Assembly (NCBI RefSeq): GCF_018403325.1
Contig: NZ_BOSL01000005.1
Span: 1-64,000 of the forward strand
Length of the DNA: 64,000 bases
DNA from: Paenibacillus vini
Lineage (GTDB): Bacteria > Bacillota > Bacilli > Paenibacillales > Paenibacillaceae
Direction of reading: 5' to 3'
Position 1 is the stretch's first letter, and each line of letters starts with the position of its first letter. Under the pieces are notes generated by a model that worked only from the letters and a program-made list of their open reading frames with translations, had not been told where the DNA came from and did no database searches. The position numbers were made by a program, and so were the translations under genes. This document shows, piece after piece, positions 39,140 through 47,271 of this stretch.

Positions 39140-40516
39140 TTGCGGATTGTTCTCCTGTCGGGCGGTTCCGGCAAGCGGCTGTGGCCGCTGTCGAACGAAG
39201 TAAGATCCAAAGCGTTCCTAAAGCTGCTGAGGTCTCCGGACGGCGGGATGGAATCGATGATTCAGCGAATATGTCGCGGGCTGGAGCAGGCGGGACTGAT
39301 GGGGCGCTGTTGCATCGTCACGCATCATTCCCAGGTGGAAATAACAAGGCACCATATAGGCGGAGACATTCCAGTCCTCGGCGAACCTCAGAAGCGGGGT
39401 ACCTTTACCGCGATCGCCCTGGCGGCGGCATACTTGCATTCCGTAGCAGGGGCGGAAATTGACGAGACGGTGATCGTGATGCCGGTCGATTCCTTCGTCG
39501 AGCCCTCCTTCTTTGAGCTGCTTCAACGAATGCCTGCCGCCCTGGCGGATTCAGGGGCAGACATGGCACTGCTTGGCACCGTTCCGCGATTCCCTTCGGA
39601 CGCCTTCGGCTATATCGTTCCGAAATCCAAATACTCGGCTGGGAGTTATGCGGAAGTCGGTTCATTTGTTGAGAAACCGGACAAGGCAAATGCGGAGATT
39701 TTAATCTCGCAAGGCGCGTTGTGGAATTGCGGCGTCTTTGCCTGCAGTCTGCGCTATCTCCTGTCCTGTATGGCGGACAGAGGAATTCAGCCGTTATACG
39801 AGGGGCTGCTAAATCGCTATGACAGCATGCCACAGGAAAGCTTCGACCGCGAGGTGGCGGAACAAACACAGCGGGCTGTTGTTCTGCCGTATGACGGAAT
39901 GTGGAACGACCTTGGCAACTGGAATGAGCTCACCCGCTATCTGTTAAGCCGCAGCTTAGGCAAAGGGAAAATATCCGAGGACTCCGCAGGTACCCATTTG
40001 GTCAATGAGCTGGCCATTCCGATCCATGTCGTCGGGGCTCCCGGGTTAATCGTCGCGGCAAGTTTAGACGGTATTCTCGTGGCGGGAAAGAGTGCGGCCA
40101 GCCGGATCAAGAGCGAACTGGAGGCTGGGGCTTCTTTTCCCATGTATGAGGAGAAGAGGTGGGGAAGCATCTCCATCCTGGACATTTCCCGTTCGGACGG
40201 GGACAGGGAAACGGTGATCTCGAAGATCAGAATGCTGCCAGGCAAGCATACCAGCTACCACCGGCACCGCAGCGTGATCGAGGCATGGACGATTATCTCC
40301 GGTTCGGGAGAGTATGCGCTGGACGGGAAGATACATTCTTTGTCCGAAGGCGACAGCATAATCATCCCTCCGGGGATTCCGCACGGCATAAAAGCGCTCA
40401 CTTTGCTGGAATTCATTCAAGTCGAAAGCGGGGCAACGCCGGTAAAAGAGGATATCGTGAGAATGCCTCCGGTGTTGGGTTGGAATATCCCTGATAAGAA
40501 GGATGGCCGGAAATAG
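39140..40516 (+). CDS. manC: Mannose-1-phosphate guanylyltransferase with C-terminal cupin
   Basis: Makes GDP-mannose from mannose-1-phosphate and GTP. Of 458 residues, the first 280 or so form the nucleotidyltransferase (opening LSGGSGKRLWPLS, 'PVLGEPQKRGTFTAIALA', 'FVEKPDKANAE', 'WNCGVFA'). The C-terminal 110 residues are a type II phosphomannose-isomerase-like cupin ('HTSYHRHRSVIEAWTI', 'SEGDSIIIPPGIPHGI') with conserved metal-ligand His and Glu. The TTG start is seven bases after GGGGAGGAG. Flanked by DUF6492 and YheC/YheD genes on the same strand. Confidence 0.9.
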   Translation: MRIVLLSGGSGKRLWPLSNEVRSKAFLKLLRSPDGGMESMIQRICRGLEQAGLMGRCCIVTHHSQVEITRHHIGGDIPVLGEPQKRGTFTAIALAAAYLHSVAGAEIDETVIVMPVDSFVEPSFFELLQRMPAALADSGADMALLGTVPRFPSDAFGYIVPKSKYSAGSYAEVGSFVEKPDKANAEILISQGALWNCGVFACSLRYLLSCMADRGIQPLYEGLLNRYDSMPQESFDREVAEQTQRAVVLPYDGMWNDLGNWNELTRYLLSRSLGKGKISEDSAGTHLVNELAIPIHVVGAPGLIVAASLDGILVAGKSAASRIKSELEAGASFPMYEEKRWGSISILDISRSDGDRETVISKIRMLPGKHTSYHRHRSVIEAWTIISGSGEYALDGKIHSLSEGDSIIIPPGIPHGIKALTLLEFIQVESGATPVKEDIVRMPPVLGWNIPDKKDGRK

Positions 40517-40574
40517 TGAGTCACGGCAATATGCAAATACAAATTCAAATTCAAATAAAACTGGAGGAAATAGA

Positions 40575-41345
40575 ATGGGGAGATCAGGAGGATCCACGCT
40601 CACAAGCAAATGGATTAAAACCAAAGTATTGATGCGGAGCACCGCGATCTCGCCGCTGATTCCGGAAACAGTTCGGTTCAGCAGGGAGAACCTGAAAAAG
40701 ATGCTTCAAAAATACAAAATGGTCTATATCAAGCCTGAGCGCGGGACCTATGGCAACGGGGTAATGCGAGCCGAAGTTGTCACGGAATCGGGAAGAACGC
40801 TATACCAATACCAAAGAGATACGAAGAAAACAAAAAAGTCGGACATCGAGGCCTTTTACCTGTCATTGAAAAAGCATATCGGAAGCCGAAGCTATCTGAT
40901 CCAAAAAGGGATTGTGCTGCTGAAGCATCAAGACCGGCGATTTGACCTTCGGGTCATGGTTCAGCTCAGTCCAAAGGGGACATGGGAGACTACAGGCATG
41001 ATCGGAAGGGTGGCCCAGTCCGGCAAGATCGTTACTAATTATCACAACGGGGGCAAACCGACTTCTATAGAGAAGCTTCTATCTCCGCATATGAATTCGG
41101 CCCGTCAGGCTGAATTAATCCGGCGCTTGAAAAAGCTGGGGGAAGATATCGGCCGGTTTTATCATAAGAAAAATCTCGGCTTCAAGCAGTTGGGCGTAGA
41201 CGTGGGACTCGACCGTACGCTGACCCCTTGGATCATTGAGGTCAACACCAATCCGGATCCGTATATTTTCAACCAGTTAAAGGATAAATCCATGTACCGG
41301 AAAGTTATGGCCTATCGGCGAGCGCTTGGAAAGCGAAAGTCCTGA
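40575..41345 (+). CDS. YheC/YheD family ATP-grasp protein
   Basis: Protein of 256 residues with ATP-grasp features: 'MVYIKPERGTYGNGVMRAE' (ATP-binding strand and Gly loop), 'RRFDLRVMVQLSPKG', 'LGVDVGLD' and 'PWIIEVNTNPDPYIF' (metal-binding Glu and Asn). In Bacillus, YheC and YheD are endospore coat-associated proteins of unknown reaction. I place the start at ATG 40575, seven bases after GGAGG; the in-frame ATG at 40503 overlaps manC and has no ribosome site. The spacer contains a short AAATTCAAATTCAAAT repeat. Last gene of a three-gene cluster that ends in a terminator. Confidence 0.85.
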   Translation: MGRSGGSTLTSKWIKTKVLMRSTAISPLIPETVRFSRENLKKMLQKYKMVYIKPERGTYGNGVMRAEVVTESGRTLYQYQRDTKKTKKSDIEAFYLSLKKHIGSRSYLIQKGIVLLKHQDRRFDLRVMVQLSPKGTWETTGMIGRVAQSGKIVTNYHNGGKPTSIEKLLSPHMNSARQAELIRRLKKLGEDIGRFYHKKNLGFKQLGVDVGLDRTLTPWIIEVNTNPDPYIFNQLKDKSMYRKVMAYRRALGKRKS

Positions 41346-41377
41346 TCCTTCATTATTGATGACTCTGGTATGAAAAA

Positions 41378-41425
41378 AAGCGTATGGTCCCGGATGCCTC
41401 ATCCATTTGCCATACGCTTTATTAA
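41378..41425. terminator. Terminator between YheC/YheD and HAAS genes
   Basis: AAAGCGTATGG (41378-41388) and CCATACGCTTT (41411-41421) form a perfect 11-bp stem. A-run on the left and T-rich tail on the right allow use by both convergent transcripts. Confidence 0.75.
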
Positions 41426-41454
41426 TTATCTAAAATCTGCGTGAGAAGCTCTTT

Positions 41455-42495
41455 TTATCTTATGGTCGTAGCTCCCGATTCCTCCGGCATTCTGATACGG
41501 AACCATTTATACACTTCGGAAACAAGGTCAATGATCGTGAAGAGCCCGATAAAATAGATAAGGTTATGGGTGACCGCAAACCATATCGACTTGAGGTTCT
41601 CGTAGTCCTCGCCGCCTTGCGGAGCCCATCCGACGGCCTGAAGCTGACTCAGGAAATCGTCGTTCCAGAAACCCGGCGTGTTCAACAAAATAGCGGCAAA
41701 GACCAGTCCCAGCAGGCTTAGACAAATATGGAAGATGAGGATCGTCAACGTTCGGCGGCGAACAATTATCTTCAGAACTTCCCGCATGACGCCTAACGCT
41801 CCCAAAACGCCGATGAAAGGCAGGTATTTGCCTATGACGTCGGAGTTCATAAGCGGAATTGAGGTCACGAGACCGTCGTGAAACCGATATGCCCCAATGA
41901 GCTCGGATCCGAACATGAAGATCACTGTAAACAGCACTGTAAAAATAATGCCTGCCACCGGCTCCGAAAGCTTAATCTGCGATTTAGGATCGGGAATAGG
42001 GGGGAGGTCGGCGGGAGACCACTTTTTAGACATATCGCCATGGCCTGCATATTTCTTATGGGCTCCGAAATCGATGAATGCATAGATAACCGTTACCCAT
42101 ACGAAACCCTGGGAACCAGCGGATATCAAGGACACAAGATAATCGATAAAGTGGTCGAGAATCGGTGCGGGCTCAACGATACAATCAATGACAAAAACGA
42201 CGCTCATCGAAAGAAGGATGGCCATCAAGACGATTTTGATGACGGACAGGTAAGAGTCAAATAGAGCCGGGCTGATCAAATATCTTTCGTGTCCCCGATA
42301 TTTGGCCGCCATGACGCTCGGATGGCCGAGCTGTTGAAGCACCTGTTCCACATCCTCGCGGGAAGGCGCGGTAAGGGGGGACCGTTCCTCAAGCATATCT
42401 TCAATCAGCCCATAGAGCTCCTTGCGAATATCATTTCTTTGCTGCTCAGGCAGCTTCTGTACTACTGCATAAACATAACGATCGATTAGTTCCAT
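41455..42495 (-). CDS. HAAS-domain membrane protein
   Basis: Protein of 346 residues. The N-terminal 75 residues are the helical HAAS (DUF1700-like) domain ('YVYAVVQKLPEQQRNDIRKEL', 'VEQVLQQLGHPSVMAAKYRG'), followed by about six membrane helices. Such proteins are typically paired with a PadR regulator, as here: the PadR stop lies three bases before this ATG and the GGAGG ribosome site is inside the PadR gene end. A signalling or envelope-stress role is presumed; no enzyme motif is visible. Confidence 0.82.
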   Translation of the reverse strand: MELIDRYVYAVVQKLPEQQRNDIRKELYGLIEDMLEERSPLTAPSREDVEQVLQQLGHPSVMAAKYRGHERYLISPALFDSYLSVIKIVLMAILLSMSVVFVIDCIVEPAPILDHFIDYLVSLISAGSQGFVWVTVIYAFIDFGAHKKYAGHGDMSKKWSPADLPPIPDPKSQIKLSEPVAGIIFTVLFTVIFMFGSELIGAYRFHDGLVTSIPLMNSDVIGKYLPFIGVLGALGVMREVLKIIVRRRTLTILIFHICLSLLGLVFAAILLNTPGFWNDDFLSQLQAVGWAPQGGEDYENLKSIWFAVTHNLIYFIGLFTIIDLVSEVYKWFRIRMPEESGATTIR

Positions 42496-42498
42496 CGA

Positions 42499-42843
42499 TT
42501 AACCTCCTTCAAGGTCTACAATTTTCTCCATACTTGCGGTGAGCTCTCGCCATTCCCGGCATAATCCCGAATATACAGCACGACCGAACTCCGTCAGCAC
42601 GTAATATTTGCGGGGGCGGGCTTCGTTCGTATCCCAGCTGCTCTCCAGCAATTGCTGCTTCTCCAGCCTTCTAAGCAGGGGATAGAGGGTTCCGGGATCA
42701 ATGCTCATTCCCTTTTCTTCGAGAACCGAGACAAGCGAATAACCGTACTGGGGATCTGACAACTGGCTGAGAACCCCGATAATGATCGTTCCGCGTCTCA
42801 GTTCGCTTAGTAATCCTTGTATTGTTTCTGCTACGTCAGCCAT
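42499..42843 (-). CDS. PadR family regulator
   Basis: Winged-helix regulator of 114 residues ('GTIIIGVLSQLSDPQYGYSLVSVLEEKGMSIDPGTLYPLLRRLEKQQLLESSW' contains the recognition helix DPGTLYPLLRRL). Start ATG 42843, behind AGGAGT; in-frame upstream ATGs add 12 residues without a ribosome site. Translationally coupled to the HAAS gene; likely represses its own operon. Confidence 0.9.
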   Translation of the reverse strand: MADVAETIQGLLSELRRGTIIIGVLSQLSDPQYGYSLVSVLEEKGMSIDPGTLYPLLRRLEKQQLLESSWDTNEARPRKYYVLTEFGRAVYSGLCREWRELTASMEKIVDLEGG

Positions 42844-43081
42844 ATTATCAACTCCTGATGTAATCATACTGTATGACACACACTATTGTAAAGGGTCTAT
42901 TATAATTTTATACAAAATAATAACAGGTATACATTTGTATGCAAAAAACAGCAAAGGAGCCCTGAGGCAACGCCTGGGCATGAATGCGCCAAACGCGGCT
43001 TCGCGGACGCGTTCGGGAGCTACGCGCGCGAAGCAGGGGTTCCTTCGCTGTGTATGCTATTTCAATATAGTTCCATTACGT

Positions 43082-43906
43082 CTATATTCGTTGGGCGGTC
43101 CCAAACATCGTCCTAAGCTCATCTTTGATCGAGCGGAGCGGGGAGCCTGCCAGCCTCGCCAAATCGGGCGACGCGTAAGACATGTCGGCGAGCTTGAGCA
43201 TTTGAAAGACAGGATTGGAGTAGTCGGGGGAGGTCCGGCAAATAACGGGGCATCCGGTTACCTCTGTCAGTGCTTGCGCCAAATCCGCCATGGTCCAGGT
43301 TTCAGGCGCGGTCAGTTCATAGGTTGAGTTCTCATGGCCCTTCCCGGTAAGAATCGTTACAGCCGCCGCGGCTAAATCCTCTCTGGCCGCCGTATTAAAA
43401 AACCATTCTCCCGGCGGGATGATGAGCTCGCCGGTTTCGGCCGCCTCCCGAACACCCAGAAATTTGAGGATATCCATATAATAGGCGTTCCGCAGGAGGG
43501 TGTATGGGATTTTTGACTCTTTAATCGCTTGTTCTGTTTGCAAATGCAGCTGGTGCAGCGGCAGTTTTCCTTGTTCCGGCCGGGCGATGCTTGTATAGAG
43601 GAGGTGTTCCACGCCTGCTCTTTGAGCCGCTTCTACGGCACGAAGATGCTGCTGTAAACGAACTTCATCGTTCTGGTGGGAGGAAGAGATCAAGAGCAGC
43701 TTCGAAGCTCCGTAAAAAGAAGATTCAAGGGAAGCGGGATCATCGTAGTCCCCGTATCTCACTTCCACCCCGAGATCGCTCCATGCTTTGCCGGCTTCCG
43801 GACGGCGCAGGCTGGCCACGATATTTTGAGCAGACTCGACTTTCAGCAACAGCTTTAGAATATGTTTCCCCAAATTGCCTGTAGCTCCGGTAATGATGAG
43901 TTTCAT
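43082..43906 (-). CDS. NmrA-like NAD(P)-binding oxidoreductase family protein
   Basis: Atypical short-chain dehydrogenase of 274 residues. It starts with the dinucleotide-binding GATGNLG and lacks the YxxxK catalytic pair in the usual place; 'YGDYDDPASLESSFYGASKLLLISS' and 'LLYTSIARPE' match NmrA/QorB-type proteins, which sense or reduce with NADPH. A MarR gene lies 66 bases upstream on the same strand, with a palindrome between them that matches the one before marR, so this is probably a MarR-regulated redox protein. Confidence 0.88.
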   Translation of the reverse strand: MKLIITGATGNLGKHILKLLLKVESAQNIVASLRRPEAGKAWSDLGVEVRYGDYDDPASLESSFYGASKLLLISSSHQNDEVRLQQHLRAVEAAQRAGVEHLLYTSIARPEQGKLPLHQLHLQTEQAIKESKIPYTLLRNAYYMDILKFLGVREAAETGELIIPPGEWFFNTAAREDLAAAAVTILTGKGHENSTYELTAPETWTMADLAQALTEVTGCPVICRTSPDYSNPVFQMLKLADMSYASPDLARLAGSPLRSIKDELRTMFGTAQRI

Positions 43907-43936
43907 ACGGTTTCCATCCTTCCATTTTGGCTAAAA

Positions 43937-43954
43937 TAGTTAAACGCTTAACTA
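43937..43954. promoter_or_regulatory. Probable MarR operator upstream of the NmrA-like gene
   Basis: TAGTTAA-ACGC-TTAACTA: perfect 7-bp arms. It shares the arms of the palindrome before the marR gene at 44443. Confidence 0.7.
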
Positions 43955-43972
43955 AATAGGCGCAAGAAACTT

Positions 43973-44422
43973 TCAATCAAGTTTCTTGTGCAATTTATGA
44001 AGCAGGCTTAGCAACTGCTGCAGCTCTTCCTCGTCCAGGCTCTTCATATTTTCCGCAATTGTCTCGCGGTTTCCCGGCATCACATCGTGCAGCAGCCGCT
44101 CGCCTTCCGCCGAAAGGATAATTCGGCGTTTACGGCCGTCTTCGGGATGGCTTGCAGTATGAATATAGCCAAGCTGTTCCAGCGGTATCAACATGGCACT
44201 GATATTTGCCTTGGTGACGCCGATCCGGCCGGCGAGCACAGAAGGAAGAATATTTCCGCCCGCTTTGGCGATTTCAACCAGGATTCGGATTCGAGCTCCG
44301 TTTAGATTTTTGGATACCCAATACTTCTCGGAAGCCGCTACCAGATGAGCGGTCGTATCCACCATGGCGAAAAAGGTCTGGACCTCCAGAGGCTGTTTCG
44401 TCACATACTTTTGAATAGTCAA
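43973..44422 (-). CDS. MarR family regulator
   Basis: Winged-helix regulator of 149 residues. The core 'ILVEIAKAGGNILPSVLAGRIGVTKANISAMLIPLEQLGYIHTASHPEDGRKRRIILSAEGERLL' contains recognition helix TKANISAMLIPLEQLG and the wing Asp-x-Arg (PEDGRKR). A TTG start at 44422 follows GGAGG by ten bases; no ATG is available. Matching palindromes lie upstream of this gene and of the NmrA-like gene, so it probably represses both. Confidence 0.88.
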   Translation of the reverse strand: MTIQKYVTKQPLEVQTFFAMVDTTAHLVAASEKYWVSKNLNGARIRILVEIAKAGGNILPSVLAGRIGVTKANISAMLIPLEQLGYIHTASHPEDGRKRRIILSAEGERLLHDVMPGNRETIAENMKSLDEEELQQLLSLLHKLHKKLD

Positions 44423-44442
44423 TGGTTTAAATCCTCCGTAAT

Positions 44443-44462
44443 TTAGTTAAATGTTTAACTAA
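44443..44462. promoter_or_regulatory. Probable MarR operator upstream of marR
   Basis: TTAGTTAAA-TG-TTTAACTAA: perfect 9-bp arms around TG, 20 bases before the marR start. The arms match those of the site at 43937. Confidence 0.75.
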
Positions 44463-44633
44463 GTGGATCGTACTACAGAGCGGATAATATGTCAATTTTA
44501 TACAACCGTTCTTATAAACAGGCTTTAAGTTCGGCCTCTGGACGGCTACAATAACATAAGCAGATCATATTCCATGTAACGTAAAGCCAGATTCCGCCAA
44601 TAATAGGCTGAAGTGATAAAAGGAGTGCAGATC

Positions 44634-46043
44634 ATGAATATTCAGGAATTAAGACAGCACCGGCAATATCCGGACAATATCGGGCATGAGACGAACCGCG
44701 CGACGTTCGAACGCGATTATTCCCGGTTGATCCATTCGCCGACCTTTCGCCGGCTGCAGGGGAAATCACAGGTGTTCGGCGCCGGAACCGGGGACTATTA
44801 CCGCACCCGGCTGACCCATTCGCTCGAGGTGGCGCAAATCGCCCGTGAGGCGGCGCGCAGCCTGATCCGGGCATACCCGGAGGTGGCGACGGAGACCGCG
44901 GAACACCCCGGCTTGATTATCGACCCGGAAGTGGTGGAATGCGCGGCGATTTCCCACGATTTCGGGCACCCTCCTTTTGGACATAAAGGGGAAGAGGTGC
45001 TGGAGAATATTTTGGAGAATCTGATCGAGCAGAAGATCAACCAGGAGTTGAAAGGGAGAAACGCTTCGCCGGAAGAAGAGGCGCGTACCCGCGAAGCGTT
45101 CCGGCGGAAATACGAGCATTTCGAAGGCAATGCCCATAACTTCCGGCTCATGATGTTCTTGGAGAAACGGGAAAACATCGACGGGTTGAACCTTTCCGAT
45201 GCGGTACTCTTGGGGACCAACAAGTACCCCTATCCCGGAACGGAGAACAAAAAGGGCCTTTACCGGCATGAATGGGAGTATATTTCCTATATAAGGGACC
45301 TATGGGGGCTTCCCCGGGGGAAGAAGACGTTTGAAGCCCAGCTCATGGATCTGTGCGACGATATCGCCTATTCCGCCCATGATCTCGAAGACGGAATCAA
45401 AGCGGGCAAAATCGAAGTTCACGAGCATTTTTTGTTCGATTCGCATATCCAGCGGCTGATCGTTGAGAAGATCATGACCCTGGAGGATGTGTTCTGGGAC
45501 AATTGGACGCCGGACCGCATCCAGCTCAAGGTGGAGGAAGTGCTTACCTCGTTCCTGAACGTCTGGAAGACGAAAATGCCGATCTGCGGCCATGACAATT
45601 CCCGGACCCGGCGGGAGGTAAAGGCGTATTGGGTCAGCTTATTCGTAGGGAGCTTGGGCGTGGTGGCCGATGGCGATTGGCAGAAGGTCACCTTCGTGAG
45701 GGAAGGCAGGGAAGACGAAGATATGCTGCGTACGGTCAGCGTGCTCAAGAGCTTTGCCTGGGTGACGATGATCCGGGATCTCCGGGTTCAGCGTTTGCAG
45801 AAGCGGAGCGCCTGGGTCATCAAACGGCTGTGGGACGCTTTTGTCGATCCGGTCACCTCGAAGTCGATCATTCCGGGAGACTGGCTGCGCCGGTTCGACC
45901 GGGATCAGCAGCAGGCTCATCCGATCTGGACTTGGGAACATATGATTATCGATTATATTGCGGGAATGACGGACGCCTATGCCGAAAAAATCTACAACGA
46001 GCTGTACGGACTGAAAGTCGGAACGATTTACGATATGGATTAG
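44634..46043 (+). CDS. dgt: Deoxyguanosinetriphosphate triphosphohydrolase (dGTPase) family protein
   Basis: HD-domain enzyme of 469 residues that would cleave dGTP to deoxyguanosine and triphosphate, adjusting dNTP pools. The metal site is intact: His62 in RLTHSLEVAQIA, His108-Asp109 in SHDFGHPPFGHKGE, and a later Asp in 'MDLCDDIAYSAHDLEDG'. The substrate region 'FRRLQGKSQVF' is also present. Start ATG 44634 behind AAGGAG; an in-frame upstream GTG at 44613 is weaker. It stands alone and is followed by a hairpin. Confidence 0.9.
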   Translation: MNIQELRQHRQYPDNIGHETNRATFERDYSRLIHSPTFRRLQGKSQVFGAGTGDYYRTRLTHSLEVAQIAREAARSLIRAYPEVATETAEHPGLIIDPEVVECAAISHDFGHPPFGHKGEEVLENILENLIEQKINQELKGRNASPEEEARTREAFRRKYEHFEGNAHNFRLMMFLEKRENIDGLNLSDAVLLGTNKYPYPGTENKKGLYRHEWEYISYIRDLWGLPRGKKTFEAQLMDLCDDIAYSAHDLEDGIKAGKIEVHEHFLFDSHIQRLIVEKIMTLEDVFWDNWTPDRIQLKVEEVLTSFLNVWKTKMPICGHDNSRTRREVKAYWVSLFVGSLGVVADGDWQKVTFVREGREDEDMLRTVSVLKSFAWVTMIRDLRVQRLQKRSAWVIKRLWDAFVDPVTSKSIIPGDWLRRFDRDQQQAHPIWTWEHMIIDYIAGMTDAYAEKIYNELYGLKVGTIYDMD

Positions 46044-46057
46044 TGGAGACACATCAG

Positions 46058-46090
46058 AGAGCCCCAAGCCTATACCAAGGTTGGGGCTCT
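46058..46090 (+). terminator. Terminator after dgt
   Basis: AGAGCCCCAA (46058-46067) and TTGGGGCTCT (46081-46090) form a perfect 10-bp stem; a run of eight T follows after about ten bases. Confidence 0.65.
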
Positions 46091-46224
46091 TGTCATACCT
46101 TTTTTTTCTTCGATTTTAACTCTTGAATCAGCGATTGATATGTAACTCATCTCATTGATGGATACCGGCAGTATCACTAACATGATATGTAATAGGGCGG
46201 TAAAGAAAAGGGGGCGACACACCT

Positions 46225-47265
46225 TTGAATGAGAACCAGAAGTACCAGGTGATCCAACATGGAATGACCGGGGGCAATATAGCTAAAACCTGCAAGGAAT
46301 TCGGGATTTCAAGAACGCTGTATTACCGCTGGTATAACGCCTATACGCAGCAAGGAATAGCCGGCCTGGAAAGGAAAGAACGCAAGCCCGCGATGCCAAA
46401 CCAGGTGGACAGAAAAACTGAAAGAATCATTTTGCAATATGTTATTCGTTTTCCACAGGATGGGCCAAGACGGATTTATTATGAATTGCAGGATGAAGGA
46501 GTGAAGACGGGGGAGTCCGGTATATATAACGTGCTGCGGAGACATGGGCTGAGCCGGAGGAAGGATCGTGAGCGGTATGCAAGCGAGGCGAGAGCGAAGA
46601 AGAAAGCAGGGTCTGGCAGGGAATCAAGCCCCACGGTAATCCAGCGAAAGGAACCTCAGTTGGATTATCAGATGAAGGATCCGAATCATGCGTACCCCGG
46701 CTATATATGTTTTCAAGCTATTCAGTACATAGGCAGGTTCCCGAAGGTCGGAAGCGTGTATCAATACGTGCTTATAGATTCCTATTCTCATCTGGCGCTA
46801 GTAAAGCTGTACAATCGGAAATCAACGATCCATCTTGTCGAATTCATGCGCATGAAGATCATACCGCTGCTGAGAACCTTTCATTTGAGAATCGACAATC
46901 TGGTCACTAACAAGAGCCAGGAATTCTCGACAGCCTGGGAGCGGGGAAATCATAAGTATACGGAATATTTACATAAGCAAGGTATTAATTTCAACGCTTG
47001 CAGCGCCGATCATCCGGAAGTATTCCAGCCGCTGCACGAGTTTACCGGGATTCTGAACCGGGAGTTTTACAAACCCGCTTGGCGGGACGGGGAGCTGCAA
47101 TCTTTTGAAATGCTGGATCAGCGATTGAATGAATATATGAACTACTATAACTATCAACGCCCGCTTGGGGGTGAAGCCCATTCCGGGAAGACCCCATCCG
47201 ATATGGTGCTCGACTACAGTGGCGTCCAGGAGCCTTTGCCGCTCTGGTTATATACAAGGAGATGA
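46225..47265 (+). CDS. Transposase-derived protein: HTH plus degenerate integrase core
   Basis: Protein of 346 residues. Residues about 5-60 form a helix-turn-helix like that of IS481/IS3-type transposases ('NIAKTCKEFGISRTLYYRWYNAY'), a second winged region follows (75-120), and 165-335 matches the rve integrase core ('YQYVLIDSYSHLALVKLY', 'RIDNLVTNKSQEF', 'FTGILNREFY', 'YMNYYNYQRPLGG'). The first catalytic Asp of the DDE triad is missing: where relatives have HIDTK this reads CFQAIQ. The second Asp (RIDN) and a Glu (HEFTG) can be placed. No terminal inverted repeats were seen flanking it. Its stop is six bases before the FAD protein's start, and that gene's ribosome site lies inside it, so it seems a host gene rather than a mobile element. 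TTG start behind AAGGGGG. Confidence 0.78.
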   Translation: MNENQKYQVIQHGMTGGNIAKTCKEFGISRTLYYRWYNAYTQQGIAGLERKERKPAMPNQVDRKTERIILQYVIRFPQDGPRRIYYELQDEGVKTGESGIYNVLRRHGLSRRKDRERYASEARAKKKAGSGRESSPTVIQRKEPQLDYQMKDPNHAYPGYICFQAIQYIGRFPKVGSVYQYVLIDSYSHLALVKLYNRKSTIHLVEFMRMKIIPLLRTFHLRIDNLVTNKSQEFSTAWERGNHKYTEYLHKQGINFNACSADHPEVFQPLHEFTGILNREFYKPAWRDGELQSFEMLDQRLNEYMNYYNYQRPLGGEAHSGKTPSDMVLDYSGVQEPLPLWLYTRR

Positions 47266-47271
47266 CAATTT

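Noticed and set aside
42950-43070. GC-rich inverted segments between padR and the NmrA-like gene
   Set aside because: AACGCG/CGCGTT hairpin-like pairing exists but without a T-run or a conserved RNA pattern; too weak to call as a terminator.
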